DNA of 30,088 bases from an uncultured Brevibacterium sp. (GTDB lineage: Bacteria > Actinomycetota > Actinomycetes > Actinomycetales > Brevibacteriaceae), in contig CABTZE010000007.1 of the NCBI GenBank assembly GCA_902489215.1, positions 1 to 30,088 on the forward strand, written 5' to 3'. The notes beneath the pieces are model-generated. The model was given only the letters and a program-made list of their open reading frames with translations, was not told the origin of the DNA and searched no databases. Positions 7,563-14,286 of this stretch are shown here, piece after piece. A program made the translations under genes and the position numbers. Numbering within the stretch: the stretch's first letter is position 1; each line of letters opens with the position of its first letter.

Positions 7563-7982
7563 CTAAGCCCGGTCCGTGTCGTGATCTGTGCCGGAAAAGC
7601 GCCGCGCAGCAGATTTGACCTTCAAGCGAGTTCCGCGGATTCCGCTCTTCACGCCGTTGGTTGAAGCTCCGCTCATCTTTCCGATGCGGTCAATGGTTGT
7701 GTCGATGCTGTCGCCGACCCTGTCAATGAGTCCCCCGTCGACGGCTGCAGCACCGGCAGCAGTTTTCGCTGTGCGAGCGGCAGCAGAACCAGCTTCCTTG
7801 AGCCTCTCCCCTGCCGTTTTCGCCTGTCCGGCGAATTTGGATACCGATTGTGCCGTCCGTTCAGCGCGAGAGCGCGCTTTCAGATACGTCATGTGGGCGC
7901 GTTTGAAGCTGGACTGTTCTTCTTTCGTCCACACGCCGTCTGGTTCGATTGGGTCGCGGTGTGTGCGCGGGGCGTCGTTCAT
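7563..7982 (-). CDS. Conserved-looking hypothetical protein, Ala/Lys-rich helical
   Basis: This 139-residue soluble basic protein is not recognised as a named family. The N-terminal 30 residues contain PDGVWTKEEQSSFKRAH; the middle (about 30-80) is a long Ala/Lys/Glu-rich helical stretch with an apolipoprotein- or LEA-like look (TAGERLKEAGSAAARTAKTA), and the C-terminus is basic (KVKSAARRFSG). No signal peptide or catalytic motif is visible. The ATG at 7982 has GAGGTG about 14 nt upstream, farther than ideal. It is divergent from rbpA, sharing a 113-base promoter region. The coding call rests on a clean ORF filling the space between rbpA and paralog 2. Confidence 0.65.
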   Translation of the reverse strand: MNDAPRTHRDPIEPDGVWTKEEQSSFKRAHMTYLKARSRAERTAQSVSKFAGQAKTAGERLKEAGSAAARTAKTAAGAAAVDGGLIDRVGDSIDTTIDRIGKMSGASTNGVKSGIRGTRLKVKSAARRFSGTDHDTDRA

Positions 7983-8025
7983 GTATTCGATTGTGGCACC
8001 TCGGCCTTAACGGGGCGTGTGTGAT

Positions 8026-8054
8026 GGGAATACTCGGCGGCGTTAGACTTGTTG
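8026..8054 (+). promoter_or_regulatory. SigR/SigH-type promoter upstream of rbpA
   Basis: GGGAAT (8026-8031) and GTTG (8051-8054) are separated by 19 bases, the -35/-10 arrangement of disulfide-stress ECF sigma factors (SigR of Streptomyces, SigH of mycobacteria). It would start transcription near 8061, with a leader of about 35 nt containing the GAGAGG ribosome site. In Streptomyces coelicolor rbpA is a known SigR target, which supports the reading. A TAGACT at 8044-8049 could be an additional housekeeping -10. Confidence 0.55.
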
Positions 8055-8095
8055 TCTGCTTGAAGACCCGCCCACCGAGTGAGAGGTTCAGTCAC

Positions 8096-8437
8096 ATGAG
8101 CGAACGCAGCCTGCGGGGCACCCAGCTTGGCTCCCGGTCCCTGGAATCGGAAGTCGGTGTCGAGCCGGCACCTCGTCAGCTTGTCGAATTCGTTTGCGAA
8201 GACGGCCACCGGTTCAAAGTTCCCTTCTCGACGGACGCAGATGTTCCGGACACGTGGGATTCCGGTACTCACGGTGTCGGCACCCGCGTCGGTGTTTCAG
8301 AAGTTGAGGAAGAGGACGCTAAGCCCGCCCGCACTCACTGGGACATGCTCATGGAGCGCCGTTCGATGGAAGAGCTCCAGGTGATCCTGGAAGAGCGTCT
8401 GGCTATTCGCCGCGGTGAAAAGGCCCCCGAGGTCTGA
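8096..8437 (+). CDS. rbpA: RNA polymerase-binding protein RbpA
   Basis: This is a 113-residue transcription factor unique to Actinomycetota that binds RNA polymerase and group 1/2 sigma factors and stabilises open complexes. The N-terminal tail reads SERSLRGTQLGSRSLE; the core domain holds APRQLVEFVCEDGHRFKVPF and ADVPDTWDSG; the basic linker and sigma-interacting C-terminal helix read ARTHWDMLMERRSMEELQ followed by LEERL. The family's HWDML(M/L)ERRS block is intact. The zinc-site cysteines of the Streptomyces type are incomplete (one Cys in VCEDG), as in the mycobacterial form, which does not need zinc. The ATG at 8096 follows GAGAGG with 9 nt spacing; the longer upstream frame is discarded. 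It converges on ppm1 as in M. tuberculosis. Confidence 0.96.
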   Translation: MSERSLRGTQLGSRSLESEVGVEPAPRQLVEFVCEDGHRFKVPFSTDADVPDTWDSGTHGVGTRVGVSEVEEEDAKPARTHWDMLMERRSMEELQVILEERLAIRRGEKAPEV

Positions 8438-8459
8438 TCGTCAGCCCACTTAAACATGT

Positions 8460-8494
8460 GAGGGCCCGAAGCAGGAAGTCTGCTTCGGGCCCTC
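8460..8494. terminator. Strong hairpin terminator between rbpA and ppm1
   Basis: A perfect 15-bp stem (8460-8474 with 8480-8494) with a 5-nt loop lies 22 bases after the rbpA stop and is followed by a short pyrimidine run (CTTCTGTT region). It lies 74 bases past the ppm1 stop and could also act for that strand. A smaller CCGGC-TTTC-GCCGG hairpin sits at 8545-8558 nearer ppm1. Confidence 0.88.
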
Positions 8495-8568
8495 TTCTGT
8501 TGGTCTGCTCCCCCGCCGGCCGTACTCTTCTCACGAGGTGCCGCCCGGCTTTCGCCGGCTCTGTTCAG

Positions 8569-9297
8569 TCAGCGACCGAGAAGTCTGCGCACCTGCCCGC
8601 TGCGACGCTGCAGGCCCCAGCGGGCAACATTGACGAAGGCTTCCCCGATGATGCTGCCGGACATTTTCGAAGCGCCGAGCTCACGCTCAACGAAGATGAT
8701 CGGCACTTCGACAATCCTCGCCCCGGCACGGCGCGCCCGGACCGTCATATCGATCTGGAAGCCGTAGCCGTGGGATTGCACACCGGCCAAGTCAATCCGC
8801 TGCAGGAGATTGCGCGAATAGGCTCGGAAACCAGCTGTCGCATCTGCTACGTGCAGCCCGATCGCCACGTTGGCGTACAGGTTGGCCCCGCGTGAAAGGA
8901 CATTGCGGTTCAGCGGCCAGTTGACCACCTCTCCCCCACGGACCCAGCGGGATCCGATGGCCAGTTCAGCTCCACCTCGTACAGCTTCGAGGAGCAGGGG
9001 CAGGTCGCGGCCCCGGTGGGAACCGTCGGCGTCCATCTGGCAGATGACGTCGTAGTCGTGGGCCAGCGCCCACGTGAACCCGGCAACATAGGCCGGTCCC
9101 AGGCCTTCCTTTGCGGTTCGCCGCATCACGTGAACGCGATCATCACCGAGTTTTTCAGCCCAATCGGCTGTTCCGTCCGGTGAACCGTCGTCAATGACGA
9201 GAACCTCAACTTCAGGCGAGTACTCGAATATCGCCTTCAGCGTATTCGGCAGCGACTCACGTTCGTTGTAGGTCGGGATGCAGACGAGTGTGTGCAT
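8569..9297 (-). CDS. ppm1: Polyprenol monophosphomannose synthase (GT2)
   Basis: This 242-residue GT2-family glycosyltransferase should transfer mannose from GDP-mannose to polyprenyl phosphate at the inner membrane face, giving the donor for lipoglycan and glycoprotein mannosylation. Seen: CIPTYNERESLPNTL at the N-terminus, LVIDDGSPDGTADWAE, the DXD site in CQMDADGSH, GSRWVRGG, TAGFRAYSR and VPIIFVERELGASKM near the C-terminus, all matching the DPM1/Ppm1 catalytic domain. There is no fused Lnt (N-acyltransferase) domain, unlike M. tuberculosis Ppm1. The frame opens at 9414, but the ATG at 9297 overlaps the preceding stop (TGATG) and starts directly at MHTLVCIPTYNE, so it is chosen. Confidence 0.93.
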   Translation of the reverse strand: MHTLVCIPTYNERESLPNTLKAIFEYSPEVEVLVIDDGSPDGTADWAEKLGDDRVHVMRRTAKEGLGPAYVAGFTWALAHDYDVICQMDADGSHRGRDLPLLLEAVRGGAELAIGSRWVRGGEVVNWPLNRNVLSRGANLYANVAIGLHVADATAGFRAYSRNLLQRIDLAGVQSHGYGFQIDMTVRARRAGARIVEVPIIFVERELGASKMSGSIIGEAFVNVARWGLQRRSGQVRRLLGR

Positions 9298-10247
9298 CAG
9301 GAGTCCAGTTCGACCGGTTCGCCTGCGCTCCACAGCGACACGAGCTCCGGAAGCGGAGTTCCGGGGGTCAGATCCGGCAGGCCCGGAGTGCCTGAACGAG
9401 GGTCCGTGCTCCACGCTGCAACGCGTTCGTCAGCTGCCTGAACAACCAGGTTCTCAACCTTCCACCGAGCGATGTCCGCACGGCTGCCCGGGGCGATAAC
9501 TCCCCCACCGAAATTGCCGAGCGCCCGCTCTGCAAAGCGCGTCAGGCAGTTGAACGCCGCACGCCCGCTGACCGTGGAACCGGGTGCGAAAATCGCCTGC
9601 CGCATGGCATCCCACGGTTCACATGACGAGGCGAAGCTCACCTGTGCGCCTTCGCGCAGCAAAGCTCCGACCGGCTGGGCAAAAGCACGTGGATCAAGCG
9701 TGAGCGGAATGGGCGACTGGCCGAGCGGACCTGCCAGGTCTTCGGGAATCTGCACATTGGCGAACACGCGCCAGCCGTTGCGAGCAGCGTGGCGCCTGAA
9801 GTCCGTGTCGGCCAGCGCTTCGATGTAGGCATTCAGGGCCTCGAGACCGTCGAGGACGACGAACACAGATGCTTCAGGACGGTCTTCGGGCAGTCCAATC
9901 CGAGCCTGCCGGTCCCCCGTGCCATCAAGGCTGTAGCCGACAACGCGCAGCGGACCGGCGTTCGCTGTGAAGGCAGCGAGCTGTTCGTCGGTGCCGATGG
10001 CGTGAACAGAAACAATTCCGGCCGCAAGGAAATTGTGCGGGGCTGCCTCTTCGCTGCGCAGGTCGACCGTTGTGATCATGGCTGGAGCCGCAAAATCTTC
10101 GCTCAGGTCAACAAGCTCGGAACCCATTGCCTGCGCGGCCTCATCGCCGCCGACCCAGTCCACGACATCGCCGCTGACAGATGCGGCCGTCGCAAAGGGG
10201 TCGGCACTGCTGTAGACATCACCGTTGTACAGAACGAAATTCACCAC
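9297..10247 (-). CDS. Degenerate amidohydrolase-like protein (probable pseudoenzyme)
   Basis: This protein of about 316 residues resembles amidohydrolases of the YtcJ/Amidohydro_3 type: an N-terminal beta-sandwich opening (LYNGDVYSSADPFATAA, then DWVGGDEAA), a segment where the family normally has PGFVDxHxH, and a C-terminal part with GVIAPGSRADIARW that matches the GxLAPGxxADL family ending. The metal-binding HxH is missing (AAPAMITTVDL instead), the late GSD aspartate position reads FASSCEP, and the protein is far shorter than the ~500-residue enzymes. It is probably not a metal hydrolase; a binding or regulatory role is possible. Two adjacent GTG codons at 10247 and 10244 are both possible starts; the frame is open from 10271. 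Its stop overlaps the ppm1 start, so both are one operon. Confidence 0.72.
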   Translation of the reverse strand: MVNFVLYNGDVYSSADPFATAASVSGDVVDWVGGDEAAQAMGSELVDLSEDFAAPAMITTVDLRSEEAAPHNFLAAGIVSVHAIGTDEQLAAFTANAGPLRVVGYSLDGTGDRQARIGLPEDRPEASVFVVLDGLEALNAYIEALADTDFRRHAARNGWRVFANVQIPEDLAGPLGQSPIPLTLDPRAFAQPVGALLREGAQVSFASSCEPWDAMRQAIFAPGSTVSGRAAFNCLTRFAERALGNFGGGVIAPGSRADIARWKVENLVVQAADERVAAWSTDPRSGTPGLPDLTPGTPLPELVSLWSAGEPVELDS

Positions 10248-10294
10248 TATGTGATTCTCGCAGACGTTCACCGGGTGTGTGACGGGGGCTCGGG

Positions 10295-10300
10295 TAGGCT
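10295..10300 (+). promoter_or_regulatory. Candidate -10 (TAGGCT) giving a leaderless mRNA for the nuclease fusion
   Basis: TAGGCT is followed by exactly seven bases and then the GTG start at 10308, so transcription from the usual distance would begin at or next to the start codon. The same geometry occurs before the DUF3054 gene. No clear -35 was found in the 60-base gap shared with the divergent amidohydrolase-like gene. Confidence 0.45.
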
Positions 10301-10307
10301 GAGCCGC

Positions 10308-12011
10308 GTGAGCAGACTCGTCGTTCTCGATACCCCCGCCCTGTACTACCGGTCTTTTTATGCTCTCCCCTCGAGCATCACAGCCGCAGACGGCACACCG
10401 GTCGGCGCTCTGCGCGGACTGTTGGACACGATTGCCGGCCTGGCAGAAGACCTCGGCTCCACGCGGATCGTGGCGGCTATGGACGGAGACTGGCGCCCGG
10501 CCTTTCGGACAGCCATCGTTCCGGAGTACAAGGCACAGCGCGTGCAGGACGAAGAGACTGGGTCGGAGACTCCGGACGACCTCAAACCGCAGATCCCCCT
10601 CATCCGCGAGGCACTAGGGCTGGTGGGGATACCGGTTCTTGAGATCCCGGGTACCGAAGCTGATGACATCATCGGCTCTTTTGCCGCCCAGATGGGACCG
10701 GACGACGAACTCGTGGTGGTCTCCCCCGACCGCGACCTCATCTCAGTGCTGCGCGAGGACCGCAGAATTCAGCTGCATCGTCCCCGTCCCAAGGGCCAGT
10801 GGGCGCCGCTGACCTACCCGGACGTCCCCGCCGAATACGGGGTCAAGGGCGGGACACCGTACCGCGAAATGGCCGCCCTGCGCGGCGACCCGTCTGATGG
10901 TCTGCCCGGCGTTCCCGGCATCGGCGAAAAAACTGCGGCAAAGCTCCTGGCCGGCTACGGGGGTCTGGATGAACTGTTCCGCGCGGCAGCCAGCGGTGCC
11001 AAAGACCACGGTCTGAGCCCGAAGCGCGCTGCCGCACTCCTAGAGAATGAAGACGCGGTGCGCCGAGCTGAAAAGGTCATGGCTGTCCTTGAAGACCTCG
11101 ACGTGGTGCAGGCGGCCAAGGACGCTGCGGCTGTGCCGCAGCGGATGAACCGCGAGGCTCTCAGCGCATTCGGCAGCCAATGGAGCACAGAACGAGCCGT
11201 CGCCCGCCTTCTGAAGACGCTGGGTGGCGAGGTGCCGCCGAGAGCCGCCGGCACCTCGCCAGCTGCCGGTCGGCAGGTGAGCAAGAACCGGCTCCCCGCG
11301 TTCACGGGCCCATCCTGGACCACCTCCGAACTGTGGGGTTTCGACCTCGAAACAACGGGACTGGACCCGCACACAGTGCATATTGTGACGGCCGCCTGCG
11401 TGCGCCTCGGCAAGGTGAATAGCGGGATCGAACCGTTGGAGATCCGCACATGGTTGGCTGACCCCGGAATCGAGATTCCCGAGGCCGCCAGCAGCGTCCA
11501 CGGCATCACCAGCGATTACGCGCGCAAGCACGGAGCAGACCGCACCGCCGTAGTTGCCGAAGTGATTGCGTGCCTTGAGAGCATTCGCCGCCGGGGCGGC
11601 AGCGTTGTCGGACACAACATCGTCTACGACCTGACGGTGCTCGAAGCCGAACGCCGCCGCTTGGGACTGCCCACACCCGTCGCCGATGTTCTGCCGCCGA
11701 TCTTCGACACCCTGGTCCTTGACAGGGAAGTCGACCGCTTCCGCAGGGGCCAGCGAACGCTTGCAGACCTGTGCGCCGTGTGGGGCGTCGAGCTCGACAA
11801 CCACCACGACGCTCTGGCCGACGCGACCGCTGCCGGCTGCATTCTGTGGGCCATGGCTGCCAAACACGAGCTGCTGGCTTCTGGATCGGGCGAAGAGCTG
11901 CACGCGGCACAGATCGAATGGAAGCGGGCACAGGCGGCTGATCTCGAAGAGTTTCTGCGATCTAAAGGCCGCCACGCTACGATAAACCCCGATTGGCCTC
12001 TGGAAATCTAA
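10308..12011 (+). CDS. Fusion of 5'-3' exonuclease (FEN/PolI-type) and DEDDh 3'-5' exonuclease
   Basis: This 567-residue protein carries two complete nuclease modules. Residues 1 to about 300 form a FEN-like 5'-3' exonuclease, like the PolI N-terminal domain: D8 in VVLDTPALYYRSFYALP, D59 in AAMDGD, EADD at 117-120, SPDRD at 139-143, and GDPSDGLPGVPGIGEKTAAKLL (193-214), which contains the helix-hairpin-helix. After a Gly/Pro/Ala linker (about 305-338), residues 340-540 form a DnaQ-like DEDDh exonuclease: FDLETTG with D346/E348, GHNIVYD with D441, and HHDALADA with H500/D505. The tail LHAAQIEWKRAQAADLEEFL matches stand-alone actinobacterial exonucleases. All metal ligands are present in both. 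No polymerase domain exists. The GTG at 10308 is chosen; the frame open to 9789 is antisense to the neighbour. The 5' exonuclease usually sits near helY as a separate ~300-residue gene. Confidence 0.9.
   Translation: MSRLVVLDTPALYYRSFYALPSSITAADGTPVGALRGLLDTIAGLAEDLGSTRIVAAMDGDWRPAFRTAIVPEYKAQRVQDEETGSETPDDLKPQIPLIREALGLVGIPVLEIPGTEADDIIGSFAAQMGPDDELVVVSPDRDLISVLREDRRIQLHRPRPKGQWAPLTYPDVPAEYGVKGGTPYREMAALRGDPSDGLPGVPGIGEKTAAKLLAGYGGLDELFRAAASGAKDHGLSPKRAAALLENEDAVRRAEKVMAVLEDLDVVQAAKDAAAVPQRMNREALSAFGSQWSTERAVARLLKTLGGEVPPRAAGTSPAAGRQVSKNRLPAFTGPSWTTSELWGFDLETTGLDPHTVHIVTAACVRLGKVNSGIEPLEIRTWLADPGIEIPEAASSVHGITSDYARKHGADRTAVVAEVIACLESIRRRGGSVVGHNIVYDLTVLEAERRRLGLPTPVADVLPPIFDTLVLDREVDRFRRGQRTLADLCAVWGVELDNHHDALADATAAGCILWAMAAKHELLASGSGEELHAAQIEWKRAQAADLEEFLRSKGRHATINPDWPLEI
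11226..11276. repeat. Two adjacent inverted repeats within the interdomain linker coding region
   Basis: GGCGAGGTGCCG (11226-11237) pairs perfectly with 11249-11260 across an 11-base loop. Directly after it, CTGCCG (11263-11268) and CGGCAG (11271-11276) form a second palindrome, which ends at a GTG codon (11277) in frame with the DEDDh half. They encode linker residues around 307-323. They look like a former intergenic terminator and may mark where two genes joined. Confidence 0.7.
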
Positions 12012-12028
12012 AGCTGAGAGGAACGACT

Positions 12029-14284
12029 ATGGGCTTCTTCGACCGACTGCTGGGCCGCCCCGGAGCGCAGGCAGACAAACGAGTCGGCTGGTTCGCAAAA
12101 GCCCAGGACGACCTCGACCGCTACAGCGAAGAGTACGCGGAGCTGCCGGATGCAGACCTGGCCGAAACCGCAGCGGAGCTCTTCACACTAGAGGACCGCC
12201 GCGAATCTCTCACCCGCTACGCGGCACTCGTGCGCGAGGCTGCTGACCGGGCACTGGGCGAACGGCCCTACCTCACACAGCTGAAAGGTCTCATCGGCTT
12301 GCTCGACGGCATGGTCGTACAGATGCTCACGGGTGAGGGCAAGACGCTCGTCGGCGCAATGGCGGCAGCCGGCTACGCCCTGCAGGGACGCACGGTTCAT
12401 GTGGTGAGCGTCAACGACTATCTCGCTGCCCGTGACGTTGAGTGGATGCGCCCCCTGTTCGACCTGCTGGGCGTCACCGCGGCCTCCGTCGGTGAATCTG
12501 ATTCGGAACAGTCTCGGCGAAACTCCTACGCGCAGGAAGTCGTCTACGCCTCGGTTCAGGAAGTCGGCTTCGATACGCTGCGCGACCGTTTCCTCACCCA
12601 GGGCCAAGAACCCCGCATCGCCCAGCGTGATGTCGTGATTGTCGACGAAGCTGACTCGGTTCTCATTGACGAGGCGAGGGTCCCGCTGGTCTTGGCCGGC
12701 ACCGCGAGCGTTGAACAGGCCGATGCCGACATCACGCGCCTTGTCGCAGGCCTGGAGGCAGGCAAGCACTACGAACTGTCGCACGACCGCACGGCGGTGT
12801 CTCTGACAGAAGCAGGCATTGATGCCGTCGAAGAAGCCCTCGACGTGGACCTCTACGGTGATGATGCGGAGACACTGGCGGCCGTCAATCTCGCGCTGTA
12901 CGCGTTGGCTGTTGTCCACCGGGACGTCGACTACCTCGTTGTTGACGGGAGCATCAAGCTGATTTCAGACTCCCGCGGCCGCGTGGCCGATCTGCAGCGC
13001 TGGCCGGATGGCCTGCAGGCCGCAGTCGAAGCGAAGGAGGGCCTGACGGCTTCCTCTTCCGGTGAAATCCTCGACCAGATGACTGTAGAAGAGCTCATCC
13101 AGACCTACAGCACCGTGTGCGGCATGACGGGTACCGCTCTGGCGGTCGGCGATGACCTCAAAGAGTTCTACAACCTCGAAATCTCTGCTGTTGAGCCCAA
13201 TGAAGAGGTCATCCGCATTGATGAGCCCGACCGCCTGTACACGTACCAGGAGTCAAAAGAGCGGGCTATTGTCGACCAGGTTCTAGAAGAACACCGCGAG
13301 GGCCGGCCGATTCTCATCGGCACCCGTTCGGTGGCTGAATCTGAAAGCCTCGCGCACAGGCTCAAGCAGCGCGGCATCGAGGTGAGAGTTCTCAACGCGA
13401 AAGACGATTCACGCGAAGCCGACATCATCGCTCGGGCCGGAGAATCCGGTGCTGTCACGGTGTCGACCCAGATGGCCGGCCGCGGAACCGATATTCGCCT
13501 AGCCGACGACGAGGCCCGTGACGCTGGCGGCCTGCTCGTCATCGGCGCCGGCCGCTATGACTCATCCCGGCTTGACGACCAGCTGCGCGGACGTTCCGGC
13601 CGTCAAGGCGACCCGGGAACATCCGTGTTCTTCACGAGCCTGGAAGACGAACTGCTCACCCGCGTTCCGGAAATCCAGCGCTTTGTCGAAGAAGGCGACG
13701 AAACCGGCTTCATACAGTCGCGCAAAGCTGCCCAGCTGGTCGAACACGCCCAGCGCATGGCGGAGGGTGAAAACACCGGCGTCCACCGTGACACCCGGCG
13801 CTTCAACGACCTCATGTCAAAGCAGCGAAAACAGGTGCTCAGCCGCCGCGAGGCTGTGCTCACAGATGACTACGGCATTGACGAACTGCTGGAAAAAGTC
13901 AGCGACCGCGACGATGTCAATACCGCCGGGGAAGACGCTGTACGTGAAGCGCTGCGCGATATCCTCCTATTCCAGATCGACGACCGCTGGGTTGCCCACC
14001 TGGCGTTTCTGAATGATCTGCGCGAAGGCATCCACCTGCGCACACTGGCAAAAGAGCGCCCGCACGAGGCGTTCAACAAGGAGTCCATGGCGCAGTTCGG
14101 CCAGTTCTGGTCAGATGTCATGGCAAGCACCGAGGATGTGCTCGAAGAAGTCGAATTCACCTCTGATGGGGTCGACCTGCCGGCCATCGGCATGAAGCGG
14201 CCGTCGTCAACGTGGACCTATGTTGCTGCTGAATCGACCTTCGGTTCCGACATCGAGTCCGTGGTCAAGCGGATTCGCCGCTGA
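12029..14284 (+). CDS. secA2: Accessory Sec translocase ATPase SecA2
   Basis: This 751-residue SecA-type ATPase drives export of a subset of proteins with SecYEG. Walker A is TGEGKT (101-106), Walker B is VDEAD (205-209), with SVNDYLAARD (127-136), CGMTGTA (about 365) and the SecA2-type VSTQMAGRGTDIRL, where SecA1 has TNMAGRGTDI. LDDQLRGRSGRQGDPGTSVF is intact. The C-terminal linker and zinc-binding SecB domain of SecA1 are missing and the protein is shorter than canonical SecA, both SecA2 features. The ATG at 12029 follows GAGAGGA and begins with the usual MGFFDRLLG; the frame open from 11993 is not used. It lies 17 bases after the nuclease fusion, likely on one mRNA, and its stop is two bases from the convergent helY stop. 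Confidence 0.93.
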   Translation: MGFFDRLLGRPGAQADKRVGWFAKAQDDLDRYSEEYAELPDADLAETAAELFTLEDRRESLTRYAALVREAADRALGERPYLTQLKGLIGLLDGMVVQMLTGEGKTLVGAMAAAGYALQGRTVHVVSVNDYLAARDVEWMRPLFDLLGVTAASVGESDSEQSRRNSYAQEVVYASVQEVGFDTLRDRFLTQGQEPRIAQRDVVIVDEADSVLIDEARVPLVLAGTASVEQADADITRLVAGLEAGKHYELSHDRTAVSLTEAGIDAVEEALDVDLYGDDAETLAAVNLALYALAVVHRDVDYLVVDGSIKLISDSRGRVADLQRWPDGLQAAVEAKEGLTASSSGEILDQMTVEELIQTYSTVCGMTGTALAVGDDLKEFYNLEISAVEPNEEVIRIDEPDRLYTYQESKERAIVDQVLEEHREGRPILIGTRSVAESESLAHRLKQRGIEVRVLNAKDDSREADIIARAGESGAVTVSTQMAGRGTDIRLADDEARDAGGLLVIGAGRYDSSRLDDQLRGRSGRQGDPGTSVFFTSLEDELLTRVPEIQRFVEEGDETGFIQSRKAAQLVEHAQRMAEGENTGVHRDTRRFNDLMSKQRKQVLSRREAVLTDDYGIDELLEKVSDRDDVNTAGEDAVREALRDILLFQIDDRWVAHLAFLNDLREGIHLRTLAKERPHEAFNKESMAQFGQFWSDVMASTEDVLEEVEFTSDGVDLPAIGMKRPSSTWTYVAAESTFGSDIESVVKRIRR

Positions 14285-14286
14285 TA

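Noticed and set aside
9789..10307. N-terminal extension of the nuclease fusion by 173 codons
   Set aside because: It is antisense to the amidohydrolase-like gene and lacks nuclease motifs; a GTG at 10308 with a -10 seven bases upstream starts the real domain.
10248..10307. PafBC-type damage promoter before the nuclease fusion
   Set aside because: A TTGTC-type -35 at the right distance from TAGGCT was looked for and not found; only the -10 pattern fits.
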